A DNA stretch of 64,000 bases from Boothiomyces macroporosus (lineage: Eukaryota > Chytridiomycota > Chytridiomycetes > Rhizophydiales > Terramycetaceae): contig JADGKB010000009.1 in the NCBI GenBank assembly GCA_027604185.1, forward strand, positions 1 to 64,000, given 5' to 3'. Both the position numbers and the translations under genes were made by a program. Under the pieces are notes generated by a model. It searched no databases, was not told the origin of the DNA, and saw nothing but the letters and a program-made list of their open reading frames with translations. This document shows, one piece after another, positions 10,210-20,339 of the stretch (positions are counted from its first letter, which is position 1; each line of letters starts with the position of its first letter).

Positions 10210-12913
10210 TTATATTTGCCACCACTTTTTTTCTTCTTGCTTTCGGTTATACTCCCTAATGGTATCTACAAATGTCTTTGACGAATCTGCCAATCTGCTG
10301 CTCTTTTCCTGGATTTCCGCTAGCTTCTCACCTCTTTCGTTTAATTTATTTCCAAGTTCAGCGAATTCAGAAACAGGAATTGCGGGAGCAAAGGTCTTGT
10401 CTGCTTCAGTATTGCGACTAAACAGTTTTCTACCCTTCGAGTCATTGAATTTCTGTGCCACATACAAATCATATACTCTTGTATCTGCTTTAGGTACGAT
10501 GGTATCTGGAAACATTTGAAATAGTTTAAATTGATTCCCAATTTTCATTCCAAGGAGTCCATTGCTGGATATGTGAATCCTTTCTAAATCCCTATGTTAC
10601 CCAAGACTTACGCAATAGACAATCTAGGAATTGAACCATTTTTGGTTTGGTAAATCAAGTTTAGGGAGATATCGTACACTTTAATCGCTAATAAAGTAAC
10701 GACTGTAAGATATACACCATCTATCGTTAAATGCTAAATACTGTTAAAAGCAAGCCTTCCTTTTACAATTGTTTCATTTTCGACTGGGCGATTTGCGATT
10801 ACCGTATAGTCCTCTTGGTTGGTGGACTGGAGTACAATAGTCCTCAGGCTTCCAAAGACGGCCATATAAACCGACTGAGGTCGTTTGTTTGATTTGATTG
10901 CATTTCCACTGGTATCACAAAAATCAATAGAATGAACGTGTCCAATATCGTCTGGAAAGTTCAGCTCCAGGTCAGGAACAAGTTTGTAGCTCACCCCTGC
11001 TTGTTCAATTATAAAGGTAAATATTGAGTTTGGAGTATACAAGTAAAGACAGGGCTGGTGGTTCTGGTATACACTGTACGAAAATCGCATGTTGGAGACT
11101 ATTTTTACAGAGTTTCCTGGAAGGGAATCCAAATGAAAATTCAGAATGCATCTTCCATTTTGATAGTTTACAACGCAAATATTTTCAGAGGTAGCCAGTG
11201 CAACCCTAATATTAGGTATTGATACATGCTGAGCGGGTGAGAGATCGCGAAGGTAACAATTGGGGCTGTAGATTGGATTTCGAAAGATGTGTGCCAGTGA
11301 GGATCTTTGAAATAGTCATTATTACCTCGTAAATATGAAAGATAAGGCGGAAATTGAATTTGAGATGAAGTTGCATTCATAGCATTTGGTGGTTCTGTAG
11401 GCACTGAATCTTTAAATGAGTGAACATCTTCTTCTTCATCCATACCATTATTCTGTGTTTGGTGATTACTTGTGAGTTCTCCAATCATTTCTTTAATGTC
11501 ATTTGAATCATTTTGCACAATATTCATTGTTGCATCAATTTGGGCCATCAGGTTATCCATATCTTGTATAACAGTTTGCTCAAACCCAATTATAGCCGTT
11601 TCATTTGATGCTACGATACATTTGTGATCCAAATAGGGTTTGATGGTGTATTTCGATAAATCGAGTGTTGAGGGAATATTCATGATGAACTTTGGATAGG
11701 GAATTCCAAGATGCCAAAGCTCAATAGCATTTCCTCTGGCTGTTATTAATATATGGTAGTTTCTAGCAGTATTGCTTCGAATGACAGTGCCTCCTTTAAG
11801 ATACCACTCATTTTTGTCTTGAGACATTACAATATCATACCCATCTTCGCCTATAGCCCAACTTTTAACAACTTCGTCATTATAGAGTCTTACAGATGCA
11901 GGAAAGAGATCAATTGGATTCAATTCCAAATCATAGCACTGAATTGAATTGACAGACAGTCCAAACAGTAATGGTCTATTTGAACCAACCATTTCCAGGG
12001 AAAACAGTGGGTGTAGAATAATTGCAGATTCAGCGGTACTATTTTTGAGTTTGTCAAAATCCAGCTGGATTCTTGTTAGTTTAAACTGTGATTCTCCACT
12101 ACAAAGAAACAAGTAACTTTTATCGTCATAAACAGTCCATGTGGCACTGTGAATTACTTGAAACTCCTGAAATTGATATTCCGGCTTGGGTTTAGATTTG
12201 CCAATTAGAGACTTCTTCTTTTTCGTTCCCCATATCTGAACAGTGGCATCTTCATGGAAAGTGGTTAGAAAACTTCCATCAAAGCTCCAAATAGCATTAA
12301 TCAAACTCGACTGTTCATATTCGTATTTCAACAGTGGTTTGCCTTGCTTACAGTCCCAGATTAGCGCTTCTTTTTCGTGCCCAATGAATACTAGATTGCA
12401 ATCAGTGGGACAAACTTTCAAGCTCTTGAGTTTCGTGTTGATTTCAGTTTTAAATTCATAATCTGACAGACGCCTGTTTGTAAAATCCAAGAGTTTGATT
12501 TGGCCTGATACCAATCCGATAAATATCCATTGAGACTCAGGGTGAACTGCTACATCCAAAATATCGTCGCCAAAATCAAAACTGAACGATAATGAAGGCT
12601 GGGCCAAATTCCACACTACTGCCTGTGATCCAATCACGCCCACCAGCTGCCTATCGCCTTGCTTGAAATAAAGTCTCGTAACAGGTCCCGGTTTAGTATC
12701 ACTTGGATATTCCAATGGTATTTCGAATTCCTTTCCAAATAGAACCACGCCTTCTAGCGTTCCGATTGCGAGATTAGATTGCGCTTCATCATAAGCTATA
12801 CTAGCGCATTTGCAAGATAATCCGAGAGAAGATAAAGAAACCAGCTGTAAATTATCTTCCTTCACATCCGAATATCCGCCTACAATCTTGGTAAACTTTG
12901 AGAAAAAGTTCAT
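10210..12913 (-). CDS. SRO7: Sro7 / tomosyn / Lgl family exocytosis regulator with R-SNARE motif
   Basis: The spliced protein is about 880 aa. The start MNFFSKFTKIVGGY is typical of the family. Weak WD40 blades follow through most of the length (for example WNLAQPSLSFSFDFGDDILD and IWSFDGSFLTTFHEDATVQI). The C-terminus is a VAMP-like coiled coil with the zero-layer Arg (NERGEKLAEIQEKSSRLADS) and no membrane anchor. Introns of 20-21 nt lie near 11207, 10728 and 10594. Family members bind Sec9/SNAP25-type SNAREs and control vesicle docking. The ATG is only 21 bp from the start of the divergent gene to the right. Confidence 0.88.
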
Positions 12914-12934
12914 TTTTGGAAGAAACTTTTGCAC

Positions 12935-13873
12935 ATGAAATTGGATTGGAGGCGGTTAATGGAAACGGTTTCAAACCATCCGCATATGGATCAGCTACAA
13001 ACTGGAATCAAGGCGGCACTATTTGGATTTATGCAAATTCCCAATCTTCATATCCGGCATGATCTCCACAACATAATTTCTGCATTACTCGCATTTTCGC
13101 TCTCTATTTGGTTGCTTTCCAGGATATTTGTCAGCATATTTGTATTTCTAGGATCACTATTCAATTCCAACTATTTTCATTTTGTAATTTTGAACATTGA
13201 AGACACTGTTGTATTTATCGTCACAGCGGTACCAAATTTAATCGTTTTTGTAGTGCGCTATGCTTATCCTGACCCAATAGACTTGATCTTTTTCAAATCG
13301 TTGAATGAATTAGCAGACAAGGATCGTGTGGATTGGGCTAAACAGCTTGCATCAAAGGAAATTCAAATGCTATCTGGAACCCGAAGTTGCTGGAGCAATC
13401 CTAGAGGGACATTATATGGAAGATTTGGACTGTTTCTTGTTCGAATGGGTAAAAGGCTAATGCTTGCTGCAGCATTCGGCTTACTTTCTCTAGTGCCAAT
13501 TTTTGGTTACCTTGTTTGGCCTTTGGTCTCATTCTTTTATGTCAAGCGAATTGTAGGGTTTCACTTTGCAGTTTTCCTGGTATTTTTATCGGTAATATGG
13601 CCAAATTCAAAACTGTTTCTTACCAAACAGCTGCTGCAAACAATTACAGCTAATAGATTGATTGGCAGAGAATTACTGGAGCCCTATCTCACAAGAACCG
13701 AAATGTCTTCAAGGGAAAAACGTGATTGGCTGTCAAAACACAGAATGGTGATATATGGGTTCACTATGGTGTTCTATCCGTTTACTTTTATCCCTATCAT
13801 TGGGCCAATATCATATGTACTGGCGCAAATCTCAATAGCCAACTTACTGTTACAAATAACAAATAAACTGTAG
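12935..13873 (+). CDS. EI24/Rrt8-like multi-pass membrane protein
   Basis: An intronless frame of about 312 aa. Hydrophobic helices lie around IISALLAFSLSIWLLSRIFV, the VFIVTAVPNLIVFVV stretch, LLSLVPIFGYLVWPLVSFFY and the IPIIGPISYVLAQ stretch. The VPIFGYLVWP and IPIIGP motifs with a central soluble segment resemble the EI24 domain of fungal Rrt8/Lds-type lipid-droplet or spore-wall proteins. This is a fold-level impression. The ATG could also be 12959. The gene overlaps no other CDS but shares a 21-bp gap with SRO7 upstream and converges on the cyclin gene (29 bp between stops). Confidence 0.7.
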   Translation: MKLDWRRLMETVSNHPHMDQLQTGIKAALFGFMQIPNLHIRHDLHNIISALLAFSLSIWLLSRIFVSIFVFLGSLFNSNYFHFVILNIEDTVVFIVTAVPNLIVFVVRYAYPDPIDLIFFKSLNELADKDRVDWAKQLASKEIQMLSGTRSCWSNPRGTLYGRFGLFLVRMGKRLMLAAAFGLLSLVPIFGYLVWPLVSFFYVKRIVGFHFAVFLVFLSVIWPNSKLFLTKQLLQTITANRLIGRELLEPYLTRTEMSSREKRDWLSKHRMVIYGFTMVFYPFTFIPIIGPISYVLAQISIANLLLQITNKL

Positions 13874-13902
13874 TCTACGTAAATTAGAATTAGTATATTA
13901 AT

Positions 13903-14952
13903 TTAGTTCCATCCAAAAATAGGATGGCCTTCAGTAACACCAGGCACCCATTTCCTATATCCAAAGCCGACTGAATACCCAACTGCAGGATCAAATTGGA
14001 ATTCGCTTTTCATGCCTTCATCTTTCGGAGGCGTGAGCAGTCCATTCTGAATCACATACTGTTTAGAAATTGAATCGTCGTTATATCTTTGGACAATCAG
14101 GCTGGCTTGACCATATTCTCTGCTTGTAAACTGTGATTAGCAAATTGGTACCTTTTTGACCAAAGAGTTTGGAGGGGATCGCAAGCACTCGTAGATTAGT
14201 TTTAGAGTCATATTTTCCGTTGTATTTAGGTTTGGCAGCTGTTTGCCTTCAACTATCAAGTATGCCAGATGTAAGCAAGATTTGGCGATCGCGGAAGGCA
14301 GCACACCCAGACACTTTCGATTTAAACTTGCCAGCTCAATCAGGTACTTTGACACCCCAGCTATTTTAGAGTCTGGACTAATCATCCACATTTTAGAGTA
14401 GATTTGCATGAATTGATACGAGGACACATGGCCAAGATAAAACTTTAGCTCTATCAAGATGAATCGTTCCATTTGTATAAAATCCAATTCTCTGTATGTA
14501 TGGCAGCACATGTACATTAGTTTTTTAATGTTTGGAGTCTTTCCGTGATTCTCTTCCGACTTGCTGGCTATCCACAAACAAGTTAATCCAACAAGCTGGT
14601 ACTGCCTTTGGCCAATTTGAACTCTGGTTCCAATTCTATCTATTAAATTAAAGGTGAGGTATAAAGTGTCGGTTTGAAGTCCAAATTCTTGGTTTACTTG
14701 GATTAACCACAAGAACAAAGTTCTGCGCATTTTCCAGTTTATTTCTGGTTGCAAGTCAAAGTATTTTGGATCCGGTATTGTACGTCGCTTCTGTTAGCCA
14801 ATTTTTACCTCAATTTTAAGCAGCCAGTCCAGCATTTCTTGGCCATACTCCTGATAATCAGTTTCCGGTAAATGATCTGATGATTTAGAGTTTATATATG
14901 AGGAATATGCTGAAGAGCTGGCTAAAGAACTAGAAGATAATTGAGATAGCAT
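13903..14952 (-). CDS. Cyclin (B/G1 type)
   Basis: The spliced protein is about 336 aa. A short Ser-rich N-terminus leads to the cyclin box: LQPEINWKMRRTLFLWLIQV, then LTCLWIASKSEENHGKTPNI, then a second cyclin fold ending near IYECLRSPPNSLVKK. The tail ends HPIFGWN. One intron is 21 nt near 14130-14150. The other, near 14792-14810, can be cut at either of two adjacent AGs (18 or 21 nt), keeping or losing one Lys. Cyclins activate cyclin-dependent kinase; this one has MRRTL and the WLIQV motif of mitotic cyclins but a SEENHG variant of the usual YEE motif. Confidence 0.88.
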
Positions 14953-15833
14953 CAGTTGAATGATAGGTTGACAGTTGGATCTATGAGAAATTTAATTGTT
15001 TATTGTTGGCAATACGTTAAGACGTGGCTTTTGTCGCGTTTGCTGTAATGATCAGTATCCAAACTCAGCTAGATATTAGAATTTAATTAAAATGAATTAA
15101 CAGAGCTAATATTTTTGTTCATCTCTTGCATGATCTATTGGAAATTTGAGTTGATAATTGTAAATCACGAAACGCTTTTTTTAATACCGTCTACCAATCA
15201 AAAAAGAAATTAAATATTAAGGTGAAAAGTCAGCAATCAGCTGTAGATTTGATTTACAAGAGATTAAATGTCACGATCAGTGAACTGGTGCAATTCTCAG
15301 AGAGCTTAATCAATAAATACAAACGCCTAGTAGCCCTAACCGCACCTTGGATTGAAACTGGTCAAGAACTACAAATGGAAACAATTTAAAGGTCTGCTTA
15401 CATTTCAAGGCTGGCTTGATTGGCTCTTTTGGCTGGTATAAATTGAAAATGAAAGAAAATTTTTTCAACAATCAGAAAGCAAATGCAAATGGTATCTCCT
15501 GTTCCAGTGAAGATGCTCATGCCAAACAACTGAACACTTTATTGTCCTGTTGAATGCATGCAAAATAGTTTCAGCCTTGTCTGAGGAGTCTGCTACCATA
15601 TGCAAGTGCTTTCGATTCTTTGTGCTATGATGATTGATATGACGGGCGATCGTGAATGAAGTCTGATGCTTCGAATAATGTCGAATGTCATATAACTGAG
15701 CACAATTTTATCTTCGAGAATTTAATGAGTCTATAATCATAACCCCATCAACAAGATGCGTTAAGTGGAGGTGCATCCCTCTTCATTTCTTTGTAAAATT
15801 TCTCAATTTGACTTCCAGGGTTTTTCTCAATCA
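14953..15833. other. Long intergenic region between divergent cyclin and UFD1
   Basis: About 880 bp, the longest gene-free stretch outside the degenerate region. I found no frame of length on either strand that is not a shadow, no tRNA-like T-loop, and no repeat. It presumably holds the upstream control region of the cyclin gene, which would be in keeping with cell-cycle control. A nearby T-rich tract (around 15820-15826) precedes the UFD1 ATG. Confidence 0.4.
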
Positions 15834-16784
15834 ATGTTCCACTTTCAAAATAAATTTGTAAATGATGATTGATCCAAGGTAGCGAGTTTCAGATGTTTCT
15901 CGATAGCAATGATGCCAGGGAAGGAAAGGGAGAATGTTAATTTCGGAGGAAAGAGTAACTATCAATAACCTAGTCATTTTACCGCCATCCTCGCTGCAAC
16001 GTCTCTCCCAGTTACATATCGAGTATCCGATGCTATTTGAACTGAAAAACAAGAAACTTGGGTTGTCCACTCATGCGGGTGTATTGGAGTTTATCGCCGA
16101 AGAAGGAAGATGTTACTTGCCAAGATGGGTGATTGATACTAATGTAGATGCTCGCAACGCTGGGAATTCAGGAGGGAGAAGTAATAGAAATCGAAAATAC
16201 TTCACTAGCATTGGGCAAATTTGTAAAGATCCAACCGCAGTCAGTAAACTTTCTGGATATCTCTGATCCAAAGGCAGTACTGGAACAAGCGTTTAGATAC
16301 TTTTCTTGTTTGACTCAAGGCGATATTATAACAATCAGTTATAACGATACACTGTACGATATTTTAGTAATGGAAACCAAACCATCAGAAAAGGGAATTT
16401 CTATCATTGAAACAGATCTAGAAGTACTATTAATTAACATAGGTTGACTTTGCAGCACCAAAAGGATATGTGGAACCAACCTACAATAAGCCAGCAGCCA
16501 AATACACGCCAACTTCGATTAACGAGCACACAGTAAAGGAAGAAACTGGATTCAAGTCGTTCAACGGTCAAGGGCAAAGATTAAATAACAAGACTGGGGA
16601 TTCAATGTACAACACGTCTTTGGGTGAAACTGTCAAGGAAAACAATATCCCGAACGCCCTGATTTTACCAGAAGGTAAGTTGTACTTTGGGTACAAGATC
16701 GTACCTTTGGGTTCCGACGTTGAAACTGAACCAGAAAGGTTTGCTGGGACTGGTCAATCATTGCGACAAAAGAAAAAGAAATAA
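15834..16784 (+). CDS. UFD1: Ufd1, Cdc48/p97 cofactor
   Basis: The spliced protein is about 290 aa. Motifs are RCFSIAMM, NFGGKIILPPSSL, IEYPMLFELKNKK, GVLEFIAEEGRCYLPRWM, SDPKAVLEQAFRYFSCLTQG and APKGYVEPTY, all colinear with the Ufd1 family. The C-terminus is basic (RQKKKK). Four introns of 19-21 nt are needed (near 15865, 15966, 16137 and 16433). One uses a GTG donor with a TACTAAT branch. Ufd1 with Npl4 recruits ubiquitinated clients to Cdc48 in ER-associated degradation. Confidence 0.95.
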
Positions 16785-16990
16785 ACTGTGTCTGATATTG
16801 CGAATTCGTCTTAGTTTTATCCGACCCAAGTGTGAGCCTGGACAGAGACGTGGACCTCATTCAAAAGCAAATGCACTGCGCTATGGCACATTCATCCCTC
16901 ATAAAACACATGATCAAAAAATATAAAGAGATAATTGTAATATTGAATATCGTATATCACATAATCAAAAAGTCCAATTTGAAAATGAAT

Positions 16991-17491
16991 TTAGAAGCCT
17001 GAATATTAGTTAATATCTTACGTAATTTTTGGAAGAACCACTTGTTCTTTCCACTGTTGTAGCGTTCTTCAAATAATTTTCTAATGGCTTTGCGAGCAGC
17101 AATACGTTGGGTTGGTTCTTTGAAAGAATCAGCAGATACAGCTTGCTTAACATCAACATCGATAGAGTAACGAGTTGGCATAACGTGGTTGAAGTTGACA
17201 ACTTTGATGAATGGCTTAACTTTGGAGCGCTTTGCAACCTTCTTTTTTCCCATGGATTTTGTGATTTTAAGTGGGTAACGTTCGATACCTGCAACGATTG
17301 CGTGAGGGTAACGGCGTTCCTTGGTTCCTTCTTCGTAGGATTTGACAATGACTGCCTTCTTTCCGGCTTGACGTCCTTGCAAGAGTAATACAACCTACGG
17401 TTAGCTCTGTCTAATCCAATATTCAAATGGTATTCATCTACTCCATTTGCTGCTGTATTTGTACCTTTCCGTTCTGTAAGAATTTAACCAT
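16991..17491 (-). CDS. RPL27: 60S ribosomal protein L27 (eL27)
   Basis: The spliced protein is 135 aa: [20 protein letters not shown], then [39 protein letters not shown] and the C-terminal [11 protein letters not shown], all diagnostic. A 70-nt intron (17395-17464) interrupts the eleventh-codon region. A 23-nt intron near 16999-17021 falls two codons before the stop. The last residues RF and the stop appear only after splicing. It lies head-to-head with RPL23, about 434 bp apart. Confidence 0.96.
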
Positions 17492-17925
17492 TGTTGAAAT
17501 GTAAGAAATTTCGACTGCTGTCTGCAAAAAAATTGTGCGTTCGGAGGATTTTTTTCAGCCAATCAAACACATTAGTGTGGCGCATTCAATTTCTGGACAG
17601 CAGTGTATGGGTGAATGATATAATATCAATGTCAATTGTCTAGCGTTTCAAATTGATCTTGCGATATTCTAGCTGCAATGGCAGATCAATTCAGCCATCG
17701 TGTGAACAGTCTAAAGTAGTAGGCGCGAAATAATCCAATTAAAAACCAATCAGCACCCACATAATCTGAGAGCATCGATAGACAGCTATTAGTATCGATA
17801 ATCTACCATGGTGTATCTCGATAGCTAAAACCACGTGACCACGGAGAATTTAATTGGTTCAGAGCCATTTGAAAAAAAACCAAAGTTGAAAATCCCTCTG
17901 CAAAGTTTTTTCACTTTTAAGACCA
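17492..17925. promoter_or_regulatory. Shared divergent promoter of RPL27 and RPL23
   Basis: The 434-bp region between two head-to-head ribosomal protein genes contains a CACGTG palindrome at 17832-17837. It also holds two ATCGATA copies between 17773 and 17800, plus a related CTCGATAG at about 17818. CACGTG is the Cbf1-type box used at ribosomal protein promoters in some yeasts. Its use here is inferred. Pyrimidine/T-rich runs occur just upstream of the RPL23 ATG. Confidence 0.5.
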
Positions 17926-18421
17926 ATGTCAACTCGAGGTTCGTAACAATAATTCAATTAAATTATAAAATTACAGATTCTAACTGTTAGGAAGATCAGG
18001 AGCAACCGGAACTAAATTACGTATGACCCTCGGTTTACCAGTTGGTGCAGTCATGAACTGCGCAGATAACTCTGGAGCTAAAAACCTGTACATCATGGCA
18101 GTTAAATGTATCAAGGGAAGATTGTCTCGTTTACCTGCTGGTGCTGTCGGTGATATGGTTTTGGCAACCGTTAAAAAGGGAAAACCAGATTTAAGAAAGA
18201 AGGGTAATTAATTCATAATTCTAGTTCACCCAGCAGTTATCGTCCGTCAAAGAAAAGCATGGCGCAGAAGAGATGGTGTCTTCCTCTATTTCGAAGATAA
18301 TGCAGGTGTTATTGTCAACCCAAAAGGTGAAATGAAAGGATCTGCTATCACTGGACCTGTTGGAAAAGAATGCGCTGATATCTGGCCAAAGATTGCTTCA
18401 GCTGCCGGAACTGTTGTATAA
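17926..18421 (+). CDS. RPL23: 60S ribosomal protein L23 (uL14)
   Basis: The spliced protein is 140 aa with the uL14 signature: [56 protein letters not shown] and [18 protein letters not shown]. Intron 1 is 52 nt (17939-17990; an unusual GTTCGT donor, TCTAACTGTTAG end). Intron 2 is 21 nt (18204-18224). The first exon is only 13 nt (MSTR plus one base). The protein binds the sarcin-ricin-proximal face of the large subunit near the GTPase centre. Confidence 0.95.
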
Positions 18422-18686
18422 TTTTCCCATATAACAATAAAATTATCTACCTCACTACAGCAGAGAAATGTTTTTATTTCCTCGGTAGAATTTGAATTGC
18501 TCAAGCATTTGTGCTATAGCTACTGGACGCATAATCTCTTGTCAACTTATGGTAATACTATTGTGCTTATTTCAAGCTCCCTTCTTGTGCCAAGCAACGA
18601 CTGCACAATCCTTCATTGGTCGTAGCAGGTGACTGGAGATGCAGTTATTCTCTGTCCAGTGAAAACTTTTTTACTTCTCTTTTAAA

Positions 18687-20217
18687 ATGGTGAATGTCGT
18701 TCCAATTCCTCAAAAGGAAGTATAAACAAAACTAACGTCAGTTGCAAGAGATATACGGAAAATACAAGTTTGGAAACATTCGAAAAGTCGACAGACAAAA
18801 GTATTTCCCCGTGGACAAAATTACAAAGCCAGTGTTACCCTGGACGAATAAAGGGAGCGAAAAGCATCCACAACGGAAACCAAAGACAATTGTTTTTGGA
18901 TCCATACCAAGTGCGATTGATTCAGCAAAACCGCAGGATACAGCAAAACCATCAGCTACTCTCTGGTCATCACTTTTGAAGAGTTCTGAAGCACCAGAGC
19001 CTAAACCTGCACCAAAACCAATACCAAAGAAAGTAGTACCAATCGGTATATCCTCTCTTATGCGTAGATCCTTTGAAGATTGTCAATGTTGCGGAAAAAG
19101 CACCATCAATTAGGCCGCGGGGTTTGATCAATAATGGAAACATGTGCTTTATGAACTCTATTTTACAACCGCTTGTACACTGCCCTCCATTTTACAACTT
19201 TATATCTGGGATTTCCAAACTACCAAAAAATTTAAAGACTAGAACCCCGATTATTGATGCAATGTAGACAGCATTAATCATAGGATTGAGTTTATTTCCG
19301 AATTTAATATCTCTGATGAAGTTACACCCACGGAAGATGGTAGACTTTCACTAACAAGATTTTGCATTCGCAGCTAATTATGTTTATGAAGCAATAAAGA
19401 GCCAGACGAATATGGAAGTGCTTCGCGGACGTCAGGAAGATGCGGAAGAATTTATGGTATTTTTGTTGGATGGTTTACACGAAGAACTGCTAAAGACAAT
19501 CGATAAACCAGCTGTTGAAATAGAACAACCAACGGATGACTGGAAAGAAGTTGGAAAAAAGAACAAGACTGTAGTTACCCAAAGAACTGAACGCCAACCC
19601 TCTCAAATGACCAGAATATTTGGAGGAAGTCATAGGTCTGTGGTTAAATCTGGAAACTCAAAGGAATCCATCACCCTCGAGCCTTTTCAAACCCTTCAAC
19701 TTGATATCTCAGTATTATTTGGTTAATATTAGTCTAAAAAAATTGCCACTCTTGAGGACGCAATTGTTACCAGCACATTGCAAGAAGTTCTCGATGATTT
19801 CAATTCAACAAGTAATTCTCAAACTACAAAACAATCATTTATTGAAAACATACCTCCTATTTTGATCATAACCTTGAAAAGATTTGTCTACGACGTATCT
19901 AAAGCCAAAACCCTTAAAATTTTTAAACATATTGAAATCCCTGCTGTGCTGAAATTACCAAAAGAAATAATGTCCCCTGCCAACCGTTCAACTATACCAC
20001 CATACAAATTATTTGCTGGTAAGTACAATTAACTGTAGTTGTAAATCATCATGGAAATTTCGCTCAAGGTGGGCATTACACTTGTGATGTATTGCATCAA
20101 AACCAATCATGGTATCGATTTGACGATACCAATGTTACAGATATAAAAGAAGAGGTTGTCGTCGGCGAGCAAAGTGACAGGCAGCCCTACATGTTGTTTT
20201 ATATTCAATCTGAATAA
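18687..20217 (+). CDS. UBP3: Ubiquitin C-terminal hydrolase, USP10/Ubp3 type
   Basis: The spliced protein is about 468 aa with six introns of 19-22 nt (near 18725, 19045, 19275, 19350, 19720 and 20030). A Lys/Pro-rich N-terminus leads to the catalytic Cys box GLINNGNMCFMNSILQ. Next are GRQEDAEEFMVFLLDGLHEE, PPILIITLKRFVYD, and the His box FAQGGHYTCDVLHQ with WYRFDD. The order matches USP10/Ubp3, which deubiquitinates with partner Bre5/G3BP. The start was chosen because a 22-nt intron with CTAAC joins MVNVVPIPQKE to LQEIYGKYKFG. Confidence 0.93.
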
Positions 20218-20339
20218 AAATTATTGCAGAGTATCTATTTTTAGATTTTGCCCTAAAGTTGTGTCCAGAGACGGATTCAAAAGGTAAAGGCGGGTAAATT
20301 TAGCTGGAGATTCGTCATTATTTGCTTTTATGAGAAATA

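Noticed and set aside
15261..15700. Possible tRNA or small RNA in the long gap before UFD1
   Set aside because: No T-loop or cloverleaf could be built by eye.
16790..17000. Protein-like frame (LSDPSVSLDRDVDLIQKQMH) after the UFD1 stop
   Set aside because: It has no ATG, no intron I can place and runs into the RPL27 3' end; probably 3' UTR or chance.
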